Translations under genes and position numbers: made by a program
Notes under the pieces: model-generated
Told to the model about the DNA's origin: nothing
Databases searched by the model: none
What the model saw: only the letters and a program-made list of their open reading frames with translations
Part shown: piece after piece, positions 25,499 through 35,260 of the stretch
How positions within the stretch are numbered: position 1 is the stretch's first letter
How the letters are laid out: each line of letters begins with the position of its first letter
From: Prevotellaceae bacterium
GTDB taxonomy: Bacteria; Bacteroidota; Bacteroidia; Bacteroidales; Paludibacteraceae
Reading direction: 5' to 3'
Assembly: GCA_031271815.1 (NCBI GenBank)
Contig: JAISVA010000033.1
Span: forward strand, 1 to 64,000
Length of the DNA stretch: 64,000 nt

Positions 25499-25972
25499 TC
25501 ACTCATGATGGTATGGTTCCCCGCGCAGAATCGTCATAGCGCGGTAAAGCTGCTCGACAAAAATCAAGCGCACCATTTGATGAGAAAAAGTCATTCGAGA
25601 AAGGGAAATCTTCCCGTTTGCCCGCTTGTAAATTTCAGGACTGAATCCATACGGACCGCCCACAAGAAAAATCAGCCGTTTATTGCCCGATGCCATTTTT
25701 TTCTCTAAATAAGAAGAAAATTGCATGGAAGTATATTGTTCGCCCTTGTCGTCCAATAAAATAACCTCATCGGCATCCGTTAAACTTTTCAAAATCAATT
25801 CTCCCTCCTTCTGCCGCTGTACCTCTTCCGAAAGACTTTTCGTATTTTTCAGTTCCGGTATTTCTTCAATCTCAAACGGAATATAAAATTTCAACCGTTT
25901 TTGATAATCCGAAATGGCATTTTTAAAAGATAATTCATTAGTTTTGCCAACTGTTAGAAGTATAATTTTCAT
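25499..25972 (-). CDS. rlmH: 23S rRNA pseudouridine-1915 N3-methyltransferase
   Basis: 157-residue SPOUT methyltransferase that methylates pseudouridine 1915 of 23S rRNA on the assembled ribosome. Visible: the start MKIILLTVGKT, EVILLDDKGEQYTSMQFSSYL, the SAM-binding knot region FLVGGPYGFSPEIY, and the conserved tail RAMTILRGEPYHHE. The length matches the family (about 155). It is divergent from nadC, with a 94-base spacer. Confidence 0.95.
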   Translation of the reverse strand: MKIILLTVGKTNELSFKNAISDYQKRLKFYIPFEIEEIPELKNTKSLSEEVQRQKEGELILKSLTDADEVILLDDKGEQYTSMQFSSYLEKKMASGNKRLIFLVGGPYGFSPEIYKRANGKISLSRMTFSHQMVRLIFVEQLYRAMTILRGEPYHHE

Positions 25973-26066
25973 TTATTTAAAATTAGATGAAAGACAAAAG
26001 ATTAAAAGACATTTCAAAAATCTTTGTTCTTTTATCGAGAATACAAAGATATAAAAATTTCAAACG

Positions 26067-26912
26067 ATGAATGAACAGGATTTAATTGAAAGCCTCTTGA
26101 ACAACGCTTTCGCAGAAGACATTGGCGATGGCGACCACACGACTCTCTCTGCTATCCCCGCAACTGCGCATGGAAAAGCAAAATTGCTTATCAAGGAAAA
26201 AGGCGTGCTTGCAGGCGTAGAAATTGCCAAACGCGTATTTCATAAATTTGACCCCGAAATAAAAATGGAAGTTTTTATCCGGGATGGAGAGGAAGTAAAT
26301 CCGGGCGACATTGCATTTGTGATCGAAGGGAAAACGCAGTCATTACTGCAAACCGAGCGCACTGTGCTCAACCTGATGCAGCGGATGAGCGGTATTGCCA
26401 CCACCACCCGCAAGTACGTGAAACAGCTGGAAGGCTTGCACACCCGCGTCCTGGACACCCGCAAAACAACCCCCGGACTCCGCTTATTGGAAAAACAGGC
26501 AGTAAAAATCGGCGGCGGCGTGAATCATCGCATCGGATTATTCGATATGATTCTATTGAAAGACAACCATATTGATTTTGCCGGCGGTATCGAAAACGCC
26601 ATTACTAAAGCCAAAGAGTACCTGAAAGCCAAAAACAAAAACCTGAAAATCGAGATTGAAGTCCGCAATATGGACGAACTGGAGCAGGTAATGAAAGCAG
26701 GCGGCGTTGACCGGATTATGCTCGACAATTTCGACATCCCAACTACCAAAAAGGCAGTCGAGAGAATTGCCGGAAAATACGAAACCGAATCTTCGGGCGG
26801 AATCACCTTCGATACGTTAAGGGATTATGCCGAAACAGGAGTCGATTTTATTTCGGTCGGAGCATTAACCCATTCCGTAAAGGGGCTTGATATGAGTTTG
26901 AAGGCGGTGTGA
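26067..26912 (+). CDS. nadC: Nicotinate-nucleotide pyrophosphorylase (carboxylating)
   Basis: 281-residue quinolinate phosphoribosyltransferase of de novo NAD synthesis. It converts quinolinate and PRPP to nicotinate mononucleotide and CO2. Seen: AFAEDIGDGDHTT at the N-terminus, the ERTVLNLMQRMSGIATTTRKYV segment, DTRKTTPGLRLLEKQAVKIGGGVNHRIGL (substrate binding), LLKDNHI, IEIEVRN, DRIMLDNF, and SSGGITFDTLRDYAETGVDFISVGALTHS. It is the full family length. No nadA or nadB lies in this window. Confidence 0.96.
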   Translation: MNEQDLIESLLNNAFAEDIGDGDHTTLSAIPATAHGKAKLLIKEKGVLAGVEIAKRVFHKFDPEIKMEVFIRDGEEVNPGDIAFVIEGKTQSLLQTERTVLNLMQRMSGIATTTRKYVKQLEGLHTRVLDTRKTTPGLRLLEKQAVKIGGGVNHRIGLFDMILLKDNHIDFAGGIENAITKAKEYLKAKNKNLKIEIEVRNMDELEQVMKAGGVDRIMLDNFDIPTTKKAVERIAGKYETESSGGITFDTLRDYAETGVDFISVGALTHSVKGLDMSLKAV

Positions 26913-26942
26913 TATAAAAGTAAGATTTGTAGAAAAAGCAAC

Positions 26943-27075
26943 AGGGTTGTCTCAAAAGAACGCAAATGACGCAGAATACGCGAATAAAAGTGTCGAAGAA
27001 ATTTTTAATCAAATAAAAATTATGCTGATTTGCGTTTTTGCGATATTTGCGTTCTAAAAAACTTTTGCGACAGTT
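26943..27075. repeat. Palindromic repeat, family B, diverged copy
   Basis: Opens AGGGTTGTCTCAAAAGAACG and closes CTTTTGCGACAGT, with GATTTGCGTTTTTGCG and complements inside. It resembles 11367-11530 at the ends but has a different interior. Confidence 0.65.
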
Positions 27076-27172
27076 TACTGCTTATTCCGTAGCTTATAAT
27101 TTATTTGGCAAACCATTGTCTGGGAAGTCCTGTTTTTTTCAGCATTTCGTTTGCTTTTTCTAATTTATTGGG

Positions 27173-27376
27173 GAAGTCCGAAGGACTAACAGTTGGATAA
27201 CCCCTTGCAAGCGAAGCGCAGCTTGGGGGATGAGCAACGGCTATTTCTTTCCCAACTCCGAAAAAGTTCAACCCGCTATGGGGTTGATTGGCAGGGTGCA
27301 TCGTTTCTATTCTCGCTCTACCCCGAGCTGCGCTTCGCTTGCAAGGGGTTATCCAACTGTTAGTCCTTCGGACTTC
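27173..27376. repeat. Large palindrome, family C, copy 1
   Basis: Two 56-base arms (27173-27228 and 27321-27376) are complementary with a single mismatch, around a 92-base centre. The arms include TCCGAAGGACTAACAGTTGG and GCAAGCGAAGCGCAGCT. Directly to the right, 27369-27416 carries a 48-base flank found again, inverted, at 43634-43682. Short open frames across it repeat the same peptide CASLARGYPTVSPSDF on both strands and are not genes. Confidence 0.85.
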
Positions 27377-27478
27377 GAAATAGAAATTATTTTGAGATAT
27401 ATAAATAGCAACTTAAATTAGTTAAATCAACGGGACTAATTTCTTCCCTTTTTTACTGCCATTTTCATAAAAAATAAC

Positions 27479-27486
27479 TAACTTCG
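27479..27486 (+). promoter_or_regulatory. Possible -7 element of mutA-mutB
   Basis: TAACTTCG, one change from TAnnTTTG, followed by CATC about 80 bases before the mutA start. No -33 element is evident. Nothing else recognisable lies between the palindrome and the gene. Confidence 0.35.
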
Positions 27487-27567
27487 CATCTTTTAAATTA
27501 AACGCTGAAATAGTTGAATTACAAATTATAAAAACAAAATAATTAACACGTTTCTATATCATTAATT

Positions 27568-29424
27568 ATGGCAGATAACAAGGAAAAATTATTCACGGAT
27601 TTTCCACCTGTTTCGACGGAGCAGTGGATGGAAAAAGTAACGGCAGACCTTAAAGGCGCCGACTTTGAGAAGAGACTCGTTTGGCGTACAAACGAAGGAT
27701 TCAAGGTGATGCCTTTTTACAGGCAGGAGGACATTCAAAATCTGAAAACGACCGACTCGTTGCCGGGCGAATTTCCATTTGTAAGAGGAACCAAAACCAG
27801 CAACAAATGGTTTGTCCGTCAGGAAATCGAAGTGACCGAAGTCAAAGAGGCAAACAAAAAAGCGCTGGACATCCTGAACAAAGGCATTGATTCAATCGGT
27901 TTCAGCATTTCAGGTGATAAAATTTCAAAAGAAAATATGGCCGAACTGTTGAAAGATATTCACCTGGAGGCAATTGAAGTTAATTTCCGTTCCTGTCAAA
28001 ATGAAATCGTGAAGCTAATCAAGGTATTGGTTGAATATTTCAAATCGACCGGCATTGCTCCCGAAAAAATCCAGGGTTCGGCAAACTATGACCCGTTCAG
28101 CAAAACATTAAGAAAAGGGAAAGAAGTTGAGCCAATCGGAAAAGAAGTTGCCGAAATCGTCGCATTGACCGCTGAATTTAAAAACTTCCGTGTAATCGGC
28201 GTGAACGCATTCCAATTCAATAACGCCGGCTCATACATTTCACAGGAGCTTGGCTTTGCGCTGGCTTACGGAAACGAGTTTTTGTCACAAGCCGTTGATG
28301 CAGGCGTTGCAATCGACGATGTTGCTGAAAAAATCAAATTCAACTTCGGCGTAGGCTCCAACTACTTTATGGAAATCGCCAAATTCCGCGCCGCCCGCAT
28401 GCTGTGGGCAAATATCGTTGCCGCTTACCAGCCAACATGCGATTGCGCCGCAAAAATGCGAATCCACGCATTCACTTCCGAATGGAACCAGACGATCTAT
28501 GATGCACACGTAAACCTGTTGCGCAGCCAGACGGAAGCCATGTCCGCCTCCATCGCAGGCGTTGACTCGCTGACTGTTGTTCCGTTCGATAACTCATACA
28601 AAAAAGCGGACGAGTTTTCCGAAAGAATCGCCCGCAACCAGCAATTATTATTGAAAGAAGAATCGCACTTTGACAAAATCGTAGATCCGAGCGCCGGTTC
28701 CTATTACCTCGAAAACCTGACTGCTTCTATCGCCGAACAGGCTTGGAAATTATTCCTCACCGTAGAAGACAAAGGCGGATTTTACGCCGCACTGAAAGAA
28801 GGCTTTATCCAAAATGAAATTAAAACATCCTTAAACAACCGTTTGAGCGACATTGCCAAACGCAAGGAAATCCTTCTCGGAACCAACCAGTTCCCTAACT
28901 TCAACGAATTTGCAGCGTCGAAAATCGAAAAAGGCGGAAGCAACTGCAGTTGCGGCTCTAACGACAAAGGCGCGTTGGCAGCGCTGGATTTCAGCCGCGG
29001 AGCCGTACAGTTTGAAGCCTTGCGCCTGGCAACCGAAAATTCGGGCAAGCGTCCGAAAGTGTTTATGCTGACCATCGGAAACCTGGCGATGCGACTTGCC
29101 CGCTCTCAATTCTCAAGCAACTTCTTCGCGTGCGCCGGTTACGAAATCATCGACAACCTGGGCTTCACAACGCCGGAAGAAGGCGTAGCAGCCGCTCGTG
29201 AAGCAGGAGCCGACATCATTGTCATCTGTTCGAGCGACGAAGAATATGCCGAGTTTGCCCCTGCCGCATTCAACGCCATCGCCGGCGGAAAAGAGCTTTT
29301 CGTCGTAGCCGGCGCTCCCGAATGTGCCGATGAATTGAAAGCAAAAGGAATTACCAACTTCATCAATGTTCGTTCGAATGTGCTTGAAACATTACAGGGA
29401 TTTAATAAACAATTGGGGATTTAA
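27568..29424 (+). CDS. mutA: Methylmalonyl-CoA mutase small subunit
   Basis: 618-residue non-catalytic partner of the B12-dependent mutase that interconverts succinyl-CoA and methylmalonyl-CoA on the path to propionate. The TIM-barrel part (about 1-450) has the family segments [41 protein letters not shown] and VDPSAGSYYLENLT. The C-terminal flavodoxin-like domain, from about 490, lacks the DxHxxG cobalamin motif, as expected for a small subunit. A Cys-rich stretch (SNCSCGSN, about 457-466) marks the linker. The catalytic subunit follows after an inserted small gene. Confidence 0.95.
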   Translation: MADNKEKLFTDFPPVSTEQWMEKVTADLKGADFEKRLVWRTNEGFKVMPFYRQEDIQNLKTTDSLPGEFPFVRGTKTSNKWFVRQEIEVTEVKEANKKALDILNKGIDSIGFSISGDKISKENMAELLKDIHLEAIEVNFRSCQNEIVKLIKVLVEYFKSTGIAPEKIQGSANYDPFSKTLRKGKEVEPIGKEVAEIVALTAEFKNFRVIGVNAFQFNNAGSYISQELGFALAYGNEFLSQAVDAGVAIDDVAEKIKFNFGVGSNYFMEIAKFRAARMLWANIVAAYQPTCDCAAKMRIHAFTSEWNQTIYDAHVNLLRSQTEAMSASIAGVDSLTVVPFDNSYKKADEFSERIARNQQLLLKEESHFDKIVDPSAGSYYLENLTASIAEQAWKLFLTVEDKGGFYAALKEGFIQNEIKTSLNNRLSDIAKRKEILLGTNQFPNFNEFAASKIEKGGSNCSCGSNDKGALAALDFSRGAVQFEALRLATENSGKRPKVFMLTIGNLAMRLARSQFSSNFFACAGYEIIDNLGFTTPEEGVAAAREAGADIIVICSSDEEYAEFAPAAFNAIAGGKELFVVAGAPECADELKAKGITNFINVRSNVLETLQGFNKQLGI

Positions 29425-29430
29425 AAGATA

Positions 29431-29870
29431 AAAATTGAGCAAAATAGATAAAGATAGATAAAAAAGATTATGCACAATTTTAGGAAGTTGGAGATTTGGA
29501 TAGAAGCAAGAAGATTAGTTAAAGAGATTTATTTACTAACTCTGAAGTTTCCTTCTTACGAGCAGTTTGGACTATCAAGTCAACTTCGTCGAGCAGCAAT
29601 ATCCATTCCTTCTAATATTGCAGAAGGTTCTGCGAAATCCAGCAATAAAGAATTTGCTCGTTTTCTTGAACATTCTACAGGTTCATCTTTTGAGGCTGAA
29701 ACTCAATTGACTTTAGCTTTTGACTTGAATTACATAAATAATGAGGAATTTGATAATATAGTTTCTTCCATTCAAAAACATCAAATAAAAATGTGTAATT
29801 TCAAAAATAAGCTTCAACAATAAATATCAACATTAATCAACCTTGCTCAACATTAATCAATCTTACTCAA
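29431..29870. mobile_element. Possible mini-cassette around the four-helix ORF
   Basis: The right side has a 20-base unit repeated twice in tandem (CATTAATCAACCTTGCTCAA at 29831 and CATTAATCAATCTTACTCAA at 29851). The left side carries an inverted, degenerate relative beginning TTGAGCAAAATAGATAAAG at 29435. The S23-type ORF fills the space between. The element as a whole separates mutA from mutB. Mobility is inference; no transposase is present. Confidence 0.4.
29470..29823 (+). CDS. Four-helix-bundle protein (23S rRNA intervening-sequence type)
   Basis: 117-residue S23/IVS family protein. Diagnostic stretches are FRKLEIWIEARRLVKEIYLLT, FPSYEQFGLSSQLRRAAISIPSNIAEGSAKSSNKEFARFLEHSTGSSFEAETQL and a C-terminal helix. 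The family was first found encoded in intervening sequences of 23S rRNA genes. It is now seen scattered in Bacteroidota genomes, and its role is unknown. Here it lies between mutA and mutB, flanked by short repeats, which suggests insertion into that operon. The frame is intact. Confidence 0.88.
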   Translation: MHNFRKLEIWIEARRLVKEIYLLTLKFPSYEQFGLSSQLRRAAISIPSNIAEGSAKSSNKEFARFLEHSTGSSFEAETQLTLAFDLNYINNEEFDNIVSSIQKHQIKMCNFKNKLQQ

Positions 29871-29881
29871 AAATTACAACA

Positions 29882-32026
29882 ATGAAACCAAATTTTAAAA
29901 ACATAGACATTAAAAACATAAACACCGGTTCCGACGTAAAAGCGTGGGAAACAGCAAACGGTGTAAAAAAAGACTGGCTCACACCTGAGCAAATCGCAGT
30001 AAAATCAGTCTATACAAAAGAAGACCTGGAAGGAATGGAGCATTTGAACTATGCTGCCGGTGTGGCGCCATTTCTTCGCGGACCTTACTCGGTGATGTAC
30101 ACCATGCGTCCGTGGACAATCCGCCAGTATGCAGGATTCTCCACCGCAGAAGAATCCAACGCATTCTACCGCAGAAACCTGGCGGCAGGACAAAAAGGAC
30201 TTTCCGTTGCTTTTGACCTTGCTACGCATCGCGGATACGACGCCGACCACGAGCGTGTTGTGGGCGACGTGGGTAAAGCCGGAGTTTCCATCTGCTCGCT
30301 GGAAGATATGAAAGTATTGTTCGACGGTATTCCATTGAATAAAATGTCCGTATCCATGACCATGAACGGCGGCGTACTTCCCGTAATGGCATTCTACATC
30401 AACGCCGGCTTGGAGCAGGGAGCGAAGCTGGAAGAAATGGCGGGAACTATTCAAAACGATATTTTGAAAGAATTTATGGTGCGCAACACCTATATCTATC
30501 CGCCGAAATTCTCGATGAAGATCATCGCCGATATTTTTGAGTATACTTCTAAAAATATGCCGAAGTTTAACTCTATCTCTATTTCCGGCTACCACATGCA
30601 GGAAGCGGGCGCAACCGCAGATATTGAGCTGGCTTACACGCTGGCCGACGGATTGGAATACCTGCGCGCCGGCGTGAATGCCGGTATGGATATTGACACA
30701 TTCGCGCCGCGCCTGTCATTCTTCTGGGCAATCGGTATGAACCACTTTATGGAAATTGCCAAAATGCGCGCCGCCCGTATGCTATGGGCGAAAATTGTGA
30801 AGCAGTTCAACCCGAAAAATCCGAAATCACTGGCATTGCGTACACACTCGCAAACTTCGGGCTGGTCACTCACCGAGCAAGACCCGTTCAACAACATTGG
30901 ACGCACTTGTATCGAAGCAATGGGAGCTGCCCTCGGACACACACAGTCATTGCACACCAATGCGCTGGACGAGGCAATTGCGCTGCCGACCGACTTCTCG
31001 GCCCGTATCGCCCGTAATACGCAGATTTATATTCAGGAAGAAACTTATATCACGAAGGAAGTGGATCCCTGGGCAGGTTCTTACTATGTAGAATCCTTGA
31101 CGCAGGAGTTGGCTGAGAAAGCGTGGGCGCATATCCAGGAAGTGGAAAAGCTCGGCGGAATGGCAGCAGCTATCGAAACCGGCATCCCGAAAATGCGTAT
31201 CGAAGAGGCGGCAGCCCGCACACAGGCGCGCATCGACAGCGGAACACAAACAATCGTTGGCGTAAACAAATACCGGTTGGAAAAAGAAGATCCGATTGAT
31301 ATTCTGGAAATTGACAACACGACAGTACGCAACCAGCAAATTGCCCGCCTGAACGACTTAAAGGCAAAACGCAACAATGCCGATGTCCAAAAAGCGCTGG
31401 AAGCCATTACCAAATGCGTGGAAACCGGCGAAGGCAACTTGCTCGAACTGGCAGTAGAAGCCGCTCGCGTAAGAGCCACTTTGGGCGAGATTTCTTATGC
31501 CTGCGAAAAAATTGTAGGACGTTATAAAGCAACCATCAGAACTATTTCAGGCGTGTATTCATCAGAAACAAAACAGGATGCGGATTTCCAAAAGGCAACA
31601 GAACTGACGGAAGAATTTGCGAAGAAAGAGGGTCGTCGCCCGCGTATTATGATTGCCAAAATGGGTCAGGACGGACACGACCGCGGCGCGAAAGTGGTAG
31701 CAACCGGATATGCCGACTGCGGATTCGACGTAGATATGGGCCCATTGTTCCAAACTCCTGCCGAATCGGCTAAGCAAGCGGTAGAAAACGACGTCGATGT
31801 CTTGGGCGTATCTTCACTGGCAGCAGGTCATAAAACGCTGGTTCCACAGGTAATCGAAGAGCTGAAAAAACTCGGACGCGAAGACATTCTGGTCATCGCC
31901 GGCGGCGTTATTCCGGCACAGGACTACGACTTCCTGTACAAAGCAGGCGTAGCGGCTGTCTTTGGCCCGGGAACTTCGGTTGCCAAGGCGGCGGTGCAGA
32001 TTATGGAGATTTTGCTGGAGAAGTAA
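29882..32026 (+). CDS. mutB: Methylmalonyl-CoA mutase large (catalytic) subunit
   Basis: 714-residue adenosylcobalamin-dependent subunit. The N-terminal TIM barrel includes [35 protein letters not shown], the substrate-channel region typical of mutases, and [14 protein letters not shown]. The C-terminal B12 domain has the base-off motif DGHDRG at residues 597-602, with His599 as the lower cobalt ligand, then the [11 protein letters not shown] and VIAGGVIP segments. I start at 29882, where the family begins, not at the upstream in-frame ATG inside the repeat. The chaperone gene meaB is not nearby. Confidence 0.96.
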   Translation: MKPNFKNIDIKNINTGSDVKAWETANGVKKDWLTPEQIAVKSVYTKEDLEGMEHLNYAAGVAPFLRGPYSVMYTMRPWTIRQYAGFSTAEESNAFYRRNLAAGQKGLSVAFDLATHRGYDADHERVVGDVGKAGVSICSLEDMKVLFDGIPLNKMSVSMTMNGGVLPVMAFYINAGLEQGAKLEEMAGTIQNDILKEFMVRNTYIYPPKFSMKIIADIFEYTSKNMPKFNSISISGYHMQEAGATADIELAYTLADGLEYLRAGVNAGMDIDTFAPRLSFFWAIGMNHFMEIAKMRAARMLWAKIVKQFNPKNPKSLALRTHSQTSGWSLTEQDPFNNIGRTCIEAMGAALGHTQSLHTNALDEAIALPTDFSARIARNTQIYIQEETYITKEVDPWAGSYYVESLTQELAEKAWAHIQEVEKLGGMAAAIETGIPKMRIEEAAARTQARIDSGTQTIVGVNKYRLEKEDPIDILEIDNTTVRNQQIARLNDLKAKRNNADVQKALEAITKCVETGEGNLLELAVEAARVRATLGEISYACEKIVGRYKATIRTISGVYSSETKQDADFQKATELTEEFAKKEGRRPRIMIAKMGQDGHDRGAKVVATGYADCGFDVDMGPLFQTPAESAKQAVENDVDVLGVSSLAAGHKTLVPQVIEELKKLGREDILVIAGGVIPAQDYDFLYKAGVAAVFGPGTSVAKAAVQIMEILLEK

Positions 32027-32031
32027 TTTTT

Positions 32032-32126
32032 GTCTTGAACCATGATTTTCATAAGATTTGCAAGATTCTCAGGATTTTTTTAATCTTGGCAATCTTATAA
32101 ATCCTATGAAAATCGCGGTTCGGACA
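32032..32126. repeat. Palindromic repeat, family A, copy 3
   Basis: About 95 bp right after mutB. GTCTTGAACCATGATTTTCA is mirrored by TGAAAATCGCGGTTCGGAC, with AATCTTGGCAATCTTATAA words inside. It may serve as the mutB terminator. Confidence 0.7.
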
Positions 32127-32140
32127 TAGTGACATTGATG

Positions 32141-32190
32141 AAGCTGTCTCAAAAGTTTTTTTGCGTCATTTGCGTTCTTTTCAGACAACT
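32141..32190. repeat. Palindromic repeat, family B, short copy
   Basis: 50-base version with ends AGCTGTCTCAAAAG and CTTTTCAGACAACT and a TTTGCG core. It lies directly beside a family A copy. Confidence 0.55.
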
Positions 32191-32283
32191 CGGTCAATAG
32201 ATAATAATACAAAAGCATAAGAGAATTCCGATTGCAAAATCCGGGCTCTCTTATGCTTTTAATATAAGGCTCATACAGTAAAT

Positions 32284-33060
32284 TTATACAATGCTCGATC
32301 CGCCGTCAACAATAATATGTTGGCTGGTAACATAGCTCGAAGCGGCTGACGACAGATAAATTATGGTTCCATTCAGTTCGCCTTTCATACCCGGTCTTCC
32401 AAATGGGGTGAGTTCGTCGTACATATTTAAAAATGCCTGATTTTTAAATAAGGTGTTTTCGGTCATTTCGCTTTCGAATAAACCGGGACCAATCGAATTT
32501 ACCGTTATGTTGTCTATCCCGTAAGAAGCTGCCATAGCCATTGTTAAGCCTCTTACCGCAGCTTTGGATGTATTATAGGCATGACGTGCAAGTTCGGGCA
32601 GCTTATCGGCAATAATGGCATTAACCGAAGAAATATTTACGATTTTTCCGTATTTCTGTTTACGCATATACGGAATAATATGTTTACAAATTAAAAAAAT
32701 ACCTTTTACATTCGTATTCATTTCTTTGTCCCACTCATCTTCGGTCAATTGTTCTACGGTTCCGGTTACAGCTACACCCGCATCGTTCAGGATAATATCA
32801 ATTTTACCGAATTGTGTTATTACTTCGTTAACAGCTGTTTTTACACTTTCTTCAACAGATACGTCACAGGCTACGGCAATAGCTTTGTGTCCCCACGTTT
32901 TTTCTATTTCGGAAGCCAATGCTTCCAACTTGTCTTTTCTTCTGGCAAGCAGGGCAACATCAGCTCCGTATTCGGCGTATGCCTTTGCTGCTGCGGCTCC
33001 CAAACCACTCGACGCTCCTGTTATAACGGCAACTTTACCTGTTAAATCAAATAAATTCAT
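32284..33060 (-). CDS. SDR-family NAD(P)-dependent oxidoreductase
   Basis: 258-residue classical short-chain dehydrogenase. The dinucleotide motif TGASSGLG is at residues 14-21, and the usual NNAG is LNDAG here. The catalytic set is a Ser at 144-145, Tyr162 and Lys166 (YNTSK), and the C-terminal DGGSS is typical. The sequence is closest in style to gluconate 5-dehydrogenase/3-oxoacyl reductase-like SDRs; the substrate is not predictable. I start at 33060, where LTGKVAVITGASSG begins at normal spacing. It is isolated between repeats, with no pathway partner. Confidence 0.88.
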   Translation of the reverse strand: MNLFDLTGKVAVITGASSGLGAAAAKAYAEYGADVALLARRKDKLEALASEIEKTWGHKAIAVACDVSVEESVKTAVNEVITQFGKIDIILNDAGVAVTGTVEQLTEDEWDKEMNTNVKGIFLICKHIIPYMRKQKYGKIVNISSVNAIIADKLPELARHAYNTSKAAVRGLTMAMAASYGIDNITVNSIGPGLFESEMTENTLFKNQAFLNMYDELTPFGRPGMKGELNGTIIYLSSAASSYVTSQHIIVDGGSSIV

Positions 33061-33148
33061 AGTGTGTATATTTGTGTTATTCTGTTGTTTACAAAACACT
33101 TACGATTCGGTTTTGTTCAACTTTTTGTGAATGCTTAGTTCTTTTATC

Positions 33149-33245
33149 GTCTTGAACCCTGATTTTCATAAGATTTATAAGATTGTCAAATTTTTTTTAA
33201 TCATCTTGACAATCTTATAAATCTTATGAAAATCAGGGTTCAGAC
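33149..33245. repeat. Palindromic repeat, family A, copy 4
   Basis: About 97 bp. The left arm GTCTTGAACCCTGATTTTCA and right arm TGAAAATCAGGGTTCAGAC are exact complements over the first 19 bases, continuing through TAAGATTTATAAGATTGTC. It is the most perfect member of the family. It is followed at 33250-33293 by a second hairpin with perfect 17-base arms (ATACAAATAACGCAAAG). Confidence 0.8.
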
Positions 33246-33339
33246 TTTTATACAAATAACGCAAAGAATTGATTTTCTTTGCGTTATTTGTATTATTTCT
33301 TCACCGTTTTTATTTAAAAGCGGTATAGTTCGTTTAATT

Positions 33340-34380
33340 CTAAACAAAAAAATTCACCATCAGATAAATTCCGGCTGCCAATAAAGCGCTAACCGGAATC
33401 GTGAGTATCCATGCCACTAAAAGGCTCCGGGTTACGCCCCAGCGAACGGCAGAAAGCCGCTTGGTCGCTCCTACTCCGATAATCGCCCCTGTGATTGTAT
33501 GCGTAGTACTTACCGGAATTTTCAGGTATTCGGTCAAATAGAGCGTCAGCGCACCTGCCGTCTCAGCAACCATCCCTTCAAACGGGGTTACTTTGGTAAT
33601 GCGCGTTCCCATTGTTTTTACGATTTTCCAACCGCCCGACATGGTGCCGAGTGAAATCATAGTAAAACAGGCAAATGCAACCCAGTCAGGTAAATCGCCA
33701 ATAGAATGTATTCCCATGCCAAGTCCTTTAGTATGCGCTGCAATCATAGCTGCAGCAATAATACCCATTACTTTTTGAGAGTCATTCAATCCATGCCCGA
33801 TACTGAACAGGGCTGATGAGAGCAATTGTAAGTGTTTAAACCACTTTTCCGCCTTGTGCGGATTCGCTTTCCGGCAGATATATAAGACCGTAACGGAGAG
33901 CAAATATGCCATAAGCATCCCAATAAGAGGAGCCAGGAAGATAAACGCGGCAACTTTCAAAATAACAGCGCCTTGAATGGCATGAAGCCCTTGTACAAAA
34001 CCGTGGTTCATGCTTGTCGCCATAATGGCTGCACCGGCAAATCCTCCAATCAGCGTGTGCGAGGAAGAAGAAGGTATCCCCAACCACCACGTCAGCAAAT
34101 TCCATACAATAGCTGCGATTATTCCTGCCAAAATCACTTCAAGCGTAATAAAATCAGGATACACGGTTTTTGCAACCGTATCGGCAATCCCAAAACCGCC
34201 GATAATATGTTTGGCAATAAAAAAGGCTACAAAGTTAAAAAACGCTGCCCAGATAACTGCCTGAAAAGGAGTCAGGACCTTGGTCGAAACAATTGTAGCA
34301 ATAGAGTTTGCCGCATCGTGAAATCCGTTTATGTAGTCAAAAATAAGGGCAAGGACTATAATTGATATTAATAATGTCAT
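33340..34380 (-). CDS. pit: Inorganic phosphate transporter (PiT family)
   Basis: 346-residue low-affinity phosphate permease driven by an ion gradient. The two PiT signature regions are present: FDYINGFHDAANSIATIVSTKVLTP near the N-terminus and GHGLNDSQKVMGIIAAAM in the second half. GIPSSSSHTLIGGFAGAA and IPVSTTHTITGAIIGVGA are the matching SSSH/STTH repeats. About ten membrane helices are present. It is 10 bases downstream of the DUF47 gene, the usual regulatory partner of Pit. Confidence 0.94.
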   Translation of the reverse strand: MTLLISIIVLALIFDYINGFHDAANSIATIVSTKVLTPFQAVIWAAFFNFVAFFIAKHIIGGFGIADTVAKTVYPDFITLEVILAGIIAAIVWNLLTWWLGIPSSSSHTLIGGFAGAAIMATSMNHGFVQGLHAIQGAVILKVAAFIFLAPLIGMLMAYLLSVTVLYICRKANPHKAEKWFKHLQLLSSALFSIGHGLNDSQKVMGIIAAAMIAAHTKGLGMGIHSIGDLPDWVAFACFTMISLGTMSGGWKIVKTMGTRITKVTPFEGMVAETAGALTLYLTEYLKIPVSTTHTITGAIIGVGATKRLSAVRWGVTRSLLVAWILTIPVSALLAAGIYLMVNFFV

Positions 34381-34390
34381 CTTGTGCTTT

Positions 34391-35035
34391 TTATGCGTAT
34401 TTTACAATGATTGTCCGGATGATTTTACCTACCACTTCGGCAGTGTCGGTCGTTTTTTCCAATTGGGTTACTATGCCTTTCAACTTAATAAGTTCGATGC
34501 TGTCGGTCTCTTCGCAAAACAAATTCATAATATAGTTATCGCATACATCGTCCGCGCGGTTTTCAATGTCATGCAATTCGCGACAGTATTTCTTGATGTT
34601 TTCCGGACTTTTTTTCAATACATCCAGCTCATCTACCGCCTTTCCGATTTGAATGGTCGCCTCTTTAATCATTTCTGCTAACTTGAAGGCGCTTTCGGGC
34701 ATCTTTTTCGGGTTGTAGAGTAAAACCAGCTTAGCGCTCTTGTTGATGCTGTCAATCACATCATCCAGCGTATTTGCCAAATTATTAATATCTTCCCTGT
34801 CGAAAGGAGTTATAAATGTAGAATTCAAATCTTCAAAAATACGATTTGACAGGTCGTCGGCTTTCCGTTCCAACTCTTTTATTTCTTTATAATAATCCGG
34901 TTCTTTTGATGAACGGTCGCTACGCACATAGCAAATCAAAACGTCGGAGGCGGAAATCAAAACGTCAGACATTTCCTTCAATACCGGGAAAAACTTAGTT
35001 TCTTTTGGAGTCAAACGATTAAAAAATGAATTCAT
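34391..35035 (-). CDS. DUF47 (PhoU-like) Pit accessory protein
   Basis: 214-residue helical protein of the DUF47/YkaA family, distantly like PhoU. Visible: LTPKETKFFPVLKEMSDVL at the N-terminus, the central FDREDINNLANTLDDVIDSI with its acidic metal-binding residues, and the C-terminal ELIKLKGIVTQLEKTTDTAEVVGKIIRTI. It is encoded directly upstream of pit on the same strand and is thought to modulate that transporter. A consensus -7 element (TATATTTG, minus strand) lies at 35077-35084. Confidence 0.93.
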   Translation of the reverse strand: MNSFFNRLTPKETKFFPVLKEMSDVLISASDVLICYVRSDRSSKEPDYYKEIKELERKADDLSNRIFEDLNSTFITPFDREDINNLANTLDDVIDSINKSAKLVLLYNPKKMPESAFKLAEMIKEATIQIGKAVDELDVLKKSPENIKKYCRELHDIENRADDVCDNYIMNLFCEETDSIELIKLKGIVTQLEKTTDTAEVVGKIIRTIIVKYA

Positions 35036-35076
35036 AAACTACTTTCTGTTTAATAATAATAAGATAAAATTTTTTG

Positions 35077-35084
35077 CAAATATA
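35077..35084 (-). promoter_or_regulatory. -7 element of the DUF47-pit operon
   Basis: CAAATATA on the plus strand reads TATATTTG on the minus strand, 42 bases before the DUF47 start. No heptamer repeats like those at the pst promoter are seen here, so Pho control of pit is not indicated. Confidence 0.55.
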
Positions 35085-35260
35085 ATACAAATGAAACAAC
35101 TATTGCTCTTATATTTTATTTTTTAATAGAATCCAAACAGTTAAAATCTTATTTTTATCTCATTATCAGTTTGTTATAACAAGCATTCATTTCGATGACC
35201 TGTTCAAAAATTTTCTTACCTTTACACCGGAATTCTCCGGAAAAAATAAAAAAACAAAAT

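Noticed and set aside
27101..27421. Open frames on both strands with the shared peptide CASLARGYPTVSPSDF
   Set aside because: They are translations of the two arms of the family C palindrome; the same peptide from both strands is a consequence of the inverted repeat.
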